A stretch of 64,000 nucleotides of DNA from contig CAZUCE010000002.1 of NCBI GenBank assembly GCA_964619265.1, forward strand, positions 215,052 through 279,051, read 5' to 3'. Shown here in pieces: positions 42,057 through 49,117 of this stretch (its first letter is position 1; each line of letters starts with the position of its first letter). The translations under genes and the position numbers were made by a program. The notes below the pieces were generated by a model. That model was not told the origin of the DNA. It ran no database searches and worked only from the letters and a program-made list of their open reading frames with translations. The stretch is from CAZUCE01 sp964619265. GTDB taxonomy: Bacteria > Planctomycetota > UBA1135 > GCA-002686595.

Positions 42057-44516
42057 TCATACCAGCTCCAGGCGCTTGCGCCCAATCCACTCTGCGGCCA
42101 GCGCCAAAAGCGCGAGCAGCAGGGTGGGCCAGTCGTCCCACAGGTCGTCGAGCCGAGAAGAAGTGGGCTGCCTTCGCTCCTCGTCGCCTGGCAGCACGGC
42201 CTCGAGCTCCTCGAGCGCGGAAAGGTCGATCGCCAACCCGCCGGACAGATCGGACACAGCCCGTAAGGTCGCGGGGTCGGGAGCCGGCTCATCATTCTCG
42301 CGGCTGGGGAGAACGATCTCAAACTCGGTCGCAGCGACCCGCGAGCCCTCGGCCAAAATCCAGGCCCGGTAGGACCCGGGGCGATCAAAGGACAGCGCGC
42401 CTCGGTAGAGCCCCGGCCGCCCTTCGAGGGCTTCAAGATCGGTTGTTTCGTCTTCGCCGCTGGGGCCCGTAACCACCACGCGTTGGCGCGGATCTTTCGA
42501 GGGGTTGTAGTCCTCGTCCAAAACGCGAGCTTCGAGGACCACCCGTTCGGAGAGGTCGTAGCTAGCACGCGCGGTGTCGAGGCGGTAGCGGCGATCGTCG
42601 CCGCGCATACGGCCGAGCGCTAGCCATCGGATCGAGCTCTTCCAAAACCGTTCGAAGAGCGCAGGTCCATAGAACTTTTGCCAACGCCAGGTGCTATCGA
42701 AAGCCAGGAACAGGGTTCGACCGGACGGGTAATAACCGGTGACCGCGAGCGGCCGGCGGCCGTGCCGATTTTCGTCGACCGGATGACGCAGCAACACCTC
42801 GGCGCCGGGCTTGGCCCGCATCACCGGGAAGTACCAGTAGAAGCCGGGCAATCCATTGGCATCCTCCCAGAGCCTGCGATTCGACTCTGCATTTCCGGTG
42901 AGGTCGACGATTTCATGGGGTGCGCCGGGAAGCTCGAGCACCGGACGGAACGCGATTCGCGAGTCGCCTTCGAAGCCGATGTCGGCGCTGGGATCGATAC
43001 GGACCGGAAGGACCTCCTCCAGCGGGGTTTCGAGGAAAGCACGCGGATTGTCGCGCTCGCCAGCCTGGAACAGCAGGCCGCCGCCAGCCTCCACGAAGCC
43101 CCGCAACGAACTTAAAAAAGCCTCGGCGTCGGCCGGATCGTCAAACAGTGCATAGGGATTTACGTCCCCAAGCAGGATGACATCGTAGTTGTCGAGCAGC
43201 ACCTCGCGGGAGGTTGGAAGCACTTTCAGCGAAGGCAAGCCCGGGCTGTGCTCCTGGGCGAAGTCGAGCGTTGCCGAAGCGAGCCAGCCCTGGAACTCGA
43301 TTTCGTTTTCCGCGCGGCGCAGGAAGTCGAGGGCTAGCCGGCGATATTCCCAACGCGGGTAACCCTCGACGTACAGCACGCGAATTTTGGAGCGCAGGAT
43401 CGTGACCGAGACCACGACGCTGTTGTCGTCGGTGAGGGTCTCGCCCTCGAGCGGCGGAAGCCACAGCCTGAAACGGCGTTCTTCAGCATTGGGGTCGAGG
43501 CCCCCGGGAGGCGCCACGAGTACGAAGCGTTCTCCCGACTCGTCGAGGGCTGGGACTTCGCGCCGGTCCAGCAGGTCGCCGTCTCGTTCAGGGTTCGAGG
43601 GATCGATCTCCTCAAGCAGCAGCTCCGCTGGCTTGCCCTCAGCGTCTCCGCGTCCAAAGACACGGACGGTGAACGCCAGTTCGTCACCTTCCAGTGCCGA
43701 GCTGGGGGATTCGACCCATTCGAGAACCGCATTGCGCTCTGGGCGCGTATCGCCGACGACCACGGTGTGTAGTTCGAGGCCGGCAGCTTCGGCTGCGCTG
43801 GCGACTTCCAGGGGGGGTTGGCCCCCATTGGAGCGCCCGTCGGAAACGACCACCACGTCGGTGACGTAGCGCCCGCGGGTCTCGGCGAGCGCACCGGCCA
43901 ACGCGTCGCCCAAGTGGGTGCCGGACCCGCTGGCGGTGAGGCCGTTCAGGGGATTCGAACCGAATTCCTCGCTGTCTTCCGGATTGGGATCTGCGAGCCG
44001 CGTCAGGTCGGTCGAAAAGCCATACAAGCGGGCGTCGTAGCCGCGGCGATCCAGCAGTGGCAAGAGCTTCTGATCCAACCCCGCGCGCACCAAGTCGAGG
44101 CGCGAGGAGTCCTCGACGGATTCGATCCCGAGCGATTCAAAGCGCTTGCGCCGCTCTTCGTCGCCTACGTAGGCGTCTTGTCGGCGCATGCTGGCGGAAT
44201 CATCGACCAAGACAAGCACCTCCGGAGCGAACACCTCCTCACGTCGTTCGACCCACACCGGTCTGCAAAGCACGCCCACCAGAAGGGCGAGCGCGCCAAA
44301 GCGCAACCCGCCGAGCAGCCACTTCGAGCGGCGGGAAACCGGCTCGCGCCAGTAGGTGAGGGCGCACACGCCAAGGAGCGCGGGGAGCACCACGAGAACC
44401 AAGACCCACGGCTCGGGAAGGTCCGCGAACTGAAGTTCGCGGCTGGTCCCAGCTTCCGGAGCCGGCGCGGCCAGGGGGAAGATCCCAAGTAACCAAGCAC
44501 TCGCTGACCCGATCAT
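42057..44516 (-). CDS. Membrane-bound vWA-domain protein with GATase1-like region
   Basis: The N-terminus has two or three transmembrane segments (to about residue 85), then a von Willebrand A domain whose MIDAS begins LVLVDDSASM (Asp106, Ser107, Ser109). About residues 420-560 contain VLYVEGYPRWEYRRLALD and DNYDVILLGDVNPY with EAGGGLLFQAGERDN, the pattern of the class I glutamine-amidotransferase-like fold often following such vWA domains. The C-terminus has a beta-rich region and a final transmembrane helix (LLLALLALAAEWIGRKRLE). ATG 44516 overlaps the BatA-like gene stop (ATGA). The family's role is unknown; it is predicted to display its vWA domain outside or inside the inner membrane. 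Confidence 0.82.
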   Translation of the reverse strand: MIGSASAWLLGIFPLAAPAPEAGTSRELQFADLPEPWVLVLVVLPALLGVCALTYWREPVSRRSKWLLGGLRFGALALLVGVLCRPVWVERREEVFAPEVLVLVDDSASMRRQDAYVGDEERRKRFESLGIESVEDSSRLDLVRAGLDQKLLPLLDRRGYDARLYGFSTDLTRLADPNPEDSEEFGSNPLNGLTASGSGTHLGDALAGALAETRGRYVTDVVVVSDGRSNGGQPPLEVASAAEAAGLELHTVVVGDTRPERNAVLEWVESPSSALEGDELAFTVRVFGRGDAEGKPAELLLEEIDPSNPERDGDLLDRREVPALDESGERFVLVAPPGGLDPNAEERRFRLWLPPLEGETLTDDNSVVVSVTILRSKIRVLYVEGYPRWEYRRLALDFLRRAENEIEFQGWLASATLDFAQEHSPGLPSLKVLPTSREVLLDNYDVILLGDVNPYALFDDPADAEAFLSSLRGFVEAGGGLLFQAGERDNPRAFLETPLEEVLPVRIDPSADIGFEGDSRIAFRPVLELPGAPHEIVDLTGNAESNRRLWEDANGLPGFYWYFPVMRAKPGAEVLLRHPVDENRHGRRPLAVTGYYPSGRTLFLAFDSTWRWQKFYGPALFERFWKSSIRWLALGRMRGDDRRYRLDTARASYDLSERVVLEARVLDEDYNPSKDPRQRVVVTGPSGEDETTDLEALEGRPGLYRGALSFDRPGSYRAWILAEGSRVAATEFEIVLPSRENDEPAPDPATLRAVSDLSGGLAIDLSALEELEAVLPGDEERRQPTSSRLDDLWDDWPTLLLALLALAAEWIGRKRLELV

Positions 44517-46918
44517 GCGGTTCCTCCCGAACGACGGAGACTCTGTCCGGAACGCCGGAAGCCGAGGAAGGCTCCCAGCAGGGAATCGAGAACCAAGGCG
44601 GCCAAGCAGGCGGCGGCTGCGAATCGCCACAATTCTCCCTGCGCGGCCACCGGGCTATCGGCATCCGCCGAGGCCAGTTCGCGATCGAGCAGCGACAGCG
44701 CGGGATGCAGCTGGGGGAGAGCGCTGGGTTCCAAGCGTTCGAGGTCGCCTTCGGCTGGGTCGACGAGGACCGCGAACGGCCGCGCCGGGCCCTCTTCGGT
44801 TTCGAGCTGCCAAACACCGGATTCCTCCGCTCGCTCGACCAGGTTCAGCCGGAAGCGGCCTCCTGCAAGTTCGCGCGGCTCGTCCTCAAGCGAACGGCGC
44901 GTGCCGTCCGGCCGAACAACGACCGGAGACCGCGGGAACAAGTCCACTTCGGCGATCAGCGGCGAACCGAGTTCCACCTCCCGAGCGGGGCCGCGCAGGG
45001 TTCCACCCGCCCGCACCAGTTCGTGAAACAAGGGGATCGACGTGCGCGGGGAGAGCGGAAGGCGCGTCCAGGCTGGATCCAGCGTGCTGGTCCACAGGTA
45101 CGTGCGGCCGAGCCCGAATGCGCGCTCGATGAGCAGCGGGGCCCCGAGGTCTTCGAGCGTTCGTTCGTCGAGGCGCGCCAGGACGCGCGCATCTTCGAGC
45201 GGCCTCACGGCCATGAACTCAAAGAAGGGAATCTCGGTCAAGTAGGGGCGCCAGCGATCGTCTTCGAAGAACGAGAGGATCTCGCTCTGCCCGTCAAAGT
45301 CGGCAATCCGGAAGTAGTCGGTCCGCCGCGAGGGTACGGCGCGGCGAGCGATCGGTTCGGCGGGCAGCAGTCCGGTTCCATCCGATTCGAAGAAGCGCTC
45401 GGCGTACTCGTTCGGGTCCACTCGGTCGCCCATGGCGAACAGGATTCCGGCACCGGCGCGGACCTGCTCTTCGAGCTCTTCGAGGACGCGCGTCGGCAGG
45501 CTGTCCACGTTGGCCAGCAGGAAAAAGTCGTAGTCAGCGAGGGGATAGCGACCCGAACCGAGTTCCCCGCGCTCTACGACGGTCAAGTCAAACGGACCGT
45601 CGCCAGCGCGAAGCGCATCGTCTTCGGGCGGCAGCAGCGCGAACGTCAAGAGCCCCAGCTCATCGAGTTCCAGGCTCTCGGGGTCCGGGGCTCCGTTGAC
45701 GGCCAGCACGCGGATCGGCGAGGGGACGGTGACGATGCCCGCCCGGGAATCGTCGAAGGCCAGGCCGTCCGGTTCGAGCTCGGCAAACAACAGGTGATCG
45801 CCGGGTTGGGCCGGAGCGATTCGAAAGCGGGCTTCTTCGGTGGATTCGGGACCCACATCCAGGGTCTGACTCGGAAGACGCGAGCCATCGAGCGAAAGCG
45901 CCACCCGGACGCCGGTGCGCTGACGGCCGCCGTGATTGCGAACCACCACGGCGACTTCGACAGCGTCGCCCGGAACGCGCGGCTCGTTTGCGAGCCGGAT
46001 CTCGACCAAACCCACGTTGTCGGGCCGCTCCAGCGGGGGTCCCAGGTCGGCAACCTTCAGGCGGATCCCAGCTTCGGCGAGCCGGCTCAATTCGGCTCGC
46101 CAGCCGTCTTGTTCCTCGGCGGGTGGATCCCCCCCGGTGCTATCCGCGGCGGTGGCATCCACGGTGGCACCGGCTGCTGTAGAACCGTCGTCCATAGCAC
46201 CGTCGTCGATAGCACCGTCACCGGTTGCGCCGGCCGCCTCGCCAGGGAGATTCAGCGCCGCAAATTCCGCTTCGTTCTCGCTGAGAAACAGGCGTCTTTG
46301 GAGATCGGTGAACAGGATCATCTCGACGTCCGAGGTCGCCGGATCGATCGCCGAAGTTCCAAGCGCTTCGCGCACCAGGGCTAGCCCGGCCGCCAGGTCG
46401 AACTGCCCATCCGAAGGCTCCTCGAGGGTCTCGAGCAGGCTGAGCGCTTCGCTCGGCTCGCGCCAGGACAGCAGCCTTGGCCGATCATCACCCAGGATTA
46501 GGTGAACTCGATCGCCGCGACCGCCCTCGAGCTTGCCTAGCTCGACGCGCGCGGAGTCCAAGATTCGCTCGAAGCTCGAATCAAGCGCGTCGCGATACCC
46601 GGTCGACGCCGAGGCATCGAGCAGGATCACGAGGTGACGACGTGACTCCGTCAGCGGCCCGAGCAGCGCGTCACGCCCCAGGAACGGACGGGCGATCGCC
46701 AATGCGAGGAGCGCGACCGCGGCCATGCGCAGGAGCAGCAGGAGCCAGTTTTCGAGCTGCGCGCGGCGCCGTGTTCGCTTGTGGGCTGCGAGGACGAAGC
46801 GCATGGCTCCGAACGCCATCGGCCGGTGCCGGCGGCGATTGAGCAAATGGATGATCAGCGGCACCAACGCCGCGAGGGCGCCGAGCGCTAGGCCTGGATG
46901 CAGGAAGCCGTCGATCAT
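44513..46918 (-). CDS. BatA-like N-terminal membrane domain and vWA protein
   Basis: Residues 1-82 are the BatA/DUF1550-type N-terminus: HPGLALGALAALVPLIIHLLNRR, PMAFGAMRFV, a conserved basic loop and a second membrane helix (LLLLLRMAAVALLALAIARPFL). A vWA domain starts at HLVILLDASAST (Asp101, Ser103, Ser105). Between about 225 and 255 lies an Asp/Gly/Ala linker built of five-residue repeats. The remainder is beta-rich with a final hydrophobic helix. In Bat systems such proteins work with MoxR ATPases at the inner membrane. ATG 46918 overlaps the DUF58 gene stop, and the stop overlaps the next vWA gene. Confidence 0.85.
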   Translation of the reverse strand: MIDGFLHPGLALGALAALVPLIIHLLNRRRHRPMAFGAMRFVLAAHKRTRRRAQLENWLLLLLRMAAVALLALAIARPFLGRDALLGPLTESRRHLVILLDASASTGYRDALDSSFERILDSARVELGKLEGGRGDRVHLILGDDRPRLLSWREPSEALSLLETLEEPSDGQFDLAAGLALVREALGTSAIDPATSDVEMILFTDLQRRLFLSENEAEFAALNLPGEAAGATGDGAIDDGAMDDGSTAAGATVDATAADSTGGDPPAEEQDGWRAELSRLAEAGIRLKVADLGPPLERPDNVGLVEIRLANEPRVPGDAVEVAVVVRNHGGRQRTGVRVALSLDGSRLPSQTLDVGPESTEEARFRIAPAQPGDHLLFAELEPDGLAFDDSRAGIVTVPSPIRVLAVNGAPDPESLELDELGLLTFALLPPEDDALRAGDGPFDLTVVERGELGSGRYPLADYDFFLLANVDSLPTRVLEELEEQVRAGAGILFAMGDRVDPNEYAERFFESDGTGLLPAEPIARRAVPSRRTDYFRIADFDGQSEILSFFEDDRWRPYLTEIPFFEFMAVRPLEDARVLARLDERTLEDLGAPLLIERAFGLGRTYLWTSTLDPAWTRLPLSPRTSIPLFHELVRAGGTLRGPAREVELGSPLIAEVDLFPRSPVVVRPDGTRRSLEDEPRELAGGRFRLNLVERAEESGVWQLETEEGPARPFAVLVDPAEGDLERLEPSALPQLHPALSLLDRELASADADSPVAAQGELWRFAAAACLAALVLDSLLGAFLGFRRSGQSLRRSGGTA
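46154..46228 (-). repeat. Five-codon tandem repeats in the BatA-like gene
   Basis: A 15-bp unit starting ACCGTC on the plus strand repeats at 46184, 46199 and 46214, with more diverged copies upstream from 46154. On the coding strand it encodes a linker with period five, containing GAIDDGAMDDG. The region may vary in copy number between strains. Confidence 0.6.
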
Positions 46919-47853
46919 CGACGAGCTCCGCGGCTGCGCGCCATGCGCGTCGACAGGTAGGCGGAAAGGGCGACGTCGGGCGAAACTTCGGTGGTCAGTT
47001 CGACCAGATCCACACCGATCGAACGGCACTTGCTCCGCAGTTCTTCCTGATGGCGCTCGAGCTCTTCTCGGTAGGCGGTCTGAATGGCCTTGGCGTCAAC
47101 TTTCACGCGATCGCCGCCTTCAAGGGCGTCGAGTCGCAGGTGCCCGGAGAACTCGAAGTCGATTTCCCGAGGATCGAGTACCTGAAACAGAATCGGTTCG
47201 TGCCCGGCTACCCGCAGCCGGCGAACACCTTCGACGATCCGGTCCGGCTCGTCGAAGAAATCCGAAAACAGGCACACGATGCCGCGTTGGCGCAGGCGCC
47301 CGACGATCCAGTCCAGGCAATCGCCGACCTTGGTTTCGCCCTTGGGTTCCGCGGCTTCCAGGAGCTGAAGAATCGAGGCCGCTTGGGGAGCCCCGTTGCC
47401 CGGAGGAACCTTGGCGCGAGGCGCCTCGTCAAACAGCACCAGACCGGCGGTGTCTCGCTGGCGAAGCACGAGGTAGCCCAGCGCGGCAGCGCACCAGGTG
47501 GCGTAGAGGAGCTTTGTTCGAGGGGCTCCAGTCGAGGTTTTTCCGGCGGTGCCAAAGCCCATGGAAGCGCTGCAATCCACCAGCAAATGGCAGGCGAAGT
47601 TCGTCTCTTCGACGAACTCCTTCACGACCAGCCGATCGGACTTGGCGAAGATCTTGTCGTCGAGGAAGCGTGGGTCATCCCCGGGGACGTATTCGCGGTG
47701 CTGCGCGAATTCGACGGAGCTTCCGCGCAGGGGCGATGTGTGTTGTCCGGCTTGGAATCCCTCGACGATCTGTCGCGCCACGAAGGAGAGCTTCGACAGC
47801 TGGTCGAGGACTTTCGGATCCAGGCTGGATCCGCGGATGGCTTGGGCGCGCAC
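46915..47853 (-). CDS. DUF58 domain protein
   Basis: DUF58 proteins are the usual partners of MoxR ATPases. The N-terminus shows the family pattern with GSSVEFAQHREYVPGDDPR, although the usual DW after the Arg reads LDDKIFAK. A vWA-like motif HLLVDCSASMG (DxSxS) follows near residue 92, then RLRQRGIVCLFSDFFD. No membrane segment is present, so it is cytoplasmic. It starts with GTG 47853, 39 bp after the moxR stop. The stop overlaps the BatA-like gene. The role is probably to dock on MoxR and the vWA membrane proteins (family-based inference). Confidence 0.85.
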   Translation of the reverse strand: MRAQAIRGSSLDPKVLDQLSKLSFVARQIVEGFQAGQHTSPLRGSSVEFAQHREYVPGDDPRFLDDKIFAKSDRLVVKEFVEETNFACHLLVDCSASMGFGTAGKTSTGAPRTKLLYATWCAAALGYLVLRQRDTAGLVLFDEAPRAKVPPGNGAPQAASILQLLEAAEPKGETKVGDCLDWIVGRLRQRGIVCLFSDFFDEPDRIVEGVRRLRVAGHEPILFQVLDPREIDFEFSGHLRLDALEGGDRVKVDAKAIQTAYREELERHQEELRSKCRSIGVDLVELTTEVSPDVALSAYLSTRMARSRGARR

Positions 47854-47892
47854 GTGGAAGGAGGAAACCGGAGGGCAAGAGCTGCCCGCAGG

Positions 47893-48969
47893 TTAGCTCT
47901 TTGCGCCCTGAACGCCGGTGAGACCCTTCGCAACCCCGCCTTCAGGGTCGATGGCATCGATCAAGCGGTCGACGATGTGGTCGGAGGAAATGCCCTCCGC
48001 CGCCGCGCTGAAAGTTGTCACGATCCGGTGCCGGAGCACCGGCCGGGCCACGGCGCGAACGTCATCGATCGACACGTGGTCGCGTCCCGCCACCGCGGCG
48101 TGAGCCTTGGCGCCGAGCACAAGGAACTGGCTCGCGCGAGGGCCCGCGCCCCATTCCACCAGGGTTTGAACGAACGGCAGCGGCGAATCCCCGCGGACAC
48201 GAGTTCCCCGGGTGAGCGCGAGCGCGTAGTCGTAGACCGGATCGGCGATCGGAACGGCGCGGACAGCCTGTTGAATCTCGCGCAGCTCATCTCCGCCGAG
48301 CGTGGCGGAGATCGAAGCGGTTTCTTGCCCGGTGGTGCGCCTCAAAATTTCGCGCTCTTCGTCGAGCGTCGGATAGGGCACCCGCACCATGAACATGAAG
48401 CGGTCGAGCTGCGCTTCGGGCAACGGATAGGTTCCTTCCTGTTCGATCGGGTTCTGGGTGGCGAGCACGAAGAACGGATCGGGAAGCGGGTGGGTCTTGC
48501 CGCCGGCCGAAACTTGCCGTTCGACCATCGACTCAAGCAACGCGGCTTGGGTTTTGGGAGGCGTTCGGTTGATCTCGTCAGCCAGCACGACGTTGGCGAA
48601 GATCGGACCTTCCTGGAAACGGAACGAACGCGCGCCGGACTCAGGATCCAAGTGCAAAAGATCGGTGCCGGTGATGTCCGAGGGCATCAGGTCCGGCGTG
48701 AACTGAATGCGGTGGAAGCTCAGGTCGAGGGTCTGAGCCAGACTCGAAACCAGCAGAGTCTTGGCCAGGCCCGGAACGCCCTCGAGGAGCACGTGTCCGC
48801 GGCACAGAATGGCGATCAGAATTTCGTCGATGACCTCATCCTGGCCGACGATGACCCGGTGGAGTTCGCGTTTCAGATCGGCGTGGGCCGTCCGCAGTCT
48901 TTCGAGGGACGCTGCGGGGCTCGCGAGTCCGGCGGAGTCCGTCGGCGAAGAAGCAGGGCGATCGGTCAT
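47893..48969 (-). CDS. MoxR-type AAA ATPase
   Basis: MoxR ATPases are chaperone-like AAA+ proteins that assemble or activate protein complexes. Walker A is GVPGLAKT (64-71), Walker B VVLADEINRTPP (about 125-136), sensor ATQNPIEQEGTYPLPEAQLDRF (split at about 169-190) and the C-terminal lid with HVSIDDVRAVARPVLRHRI is complete. At 358 residues the length is typical. It begins with ATG 48969 and precedes the DUF58 gene by 39 bp, the standard MoxR-DUF58-vWA order. It is the only ATPase in the long minus-strand cluster and so is its probable motor. Confidence 0.95.
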   Translation of the reverse strand: MTDRPASSPTDSAGLASPAASLERLRTAHADLKRELHRVIVGQDEVIDEILIAILCRGHVLLEGVPGLAKTLLVSSLAQTLDLSFHRIQFTPDLMPSDITGTDLLHLDPESGARSFRFQEGPIFANVVLADEINRTPPKTQAALLESMVERQVSAGGKTHPLPDPFFVLATQNPIEQEGTYPLPEAQLDRFMFMVRVPYPTLDEEREILRRTTGQETASISATLGGDELREIQQAVRAVPIADPVYDYALALTRGTRVRGDSPLPFVQTLVEWGAGPRASQFLVLGAKAHAAVAGRDHVSIDDVRAVARPVLRHRIVTTFSAAAEGISSDHIVDRLIDAIDPEGGVAKGLTGVQGAKS

Positions 48970-49117
48970 GGGGATTCGGCTCAGGCCGAGTTCGCGGAGG
49001 CGCGGCAGTCGGGTCCGGGTGAGGCCGCAAAGGCCGGCCCGGGCGAGGCTTTGGAGAGGGTTCGTACGCAGCTCAACGGCCTACGTAAGAGTCAGCATGG
49101 TGGAGACGGCGCTCCGT

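Noticed and set aside
44705..46384. A 559-residue plus-strand frame
   Set aside because: It lies opposite the BatA-like vWA gene, with no protein family features.
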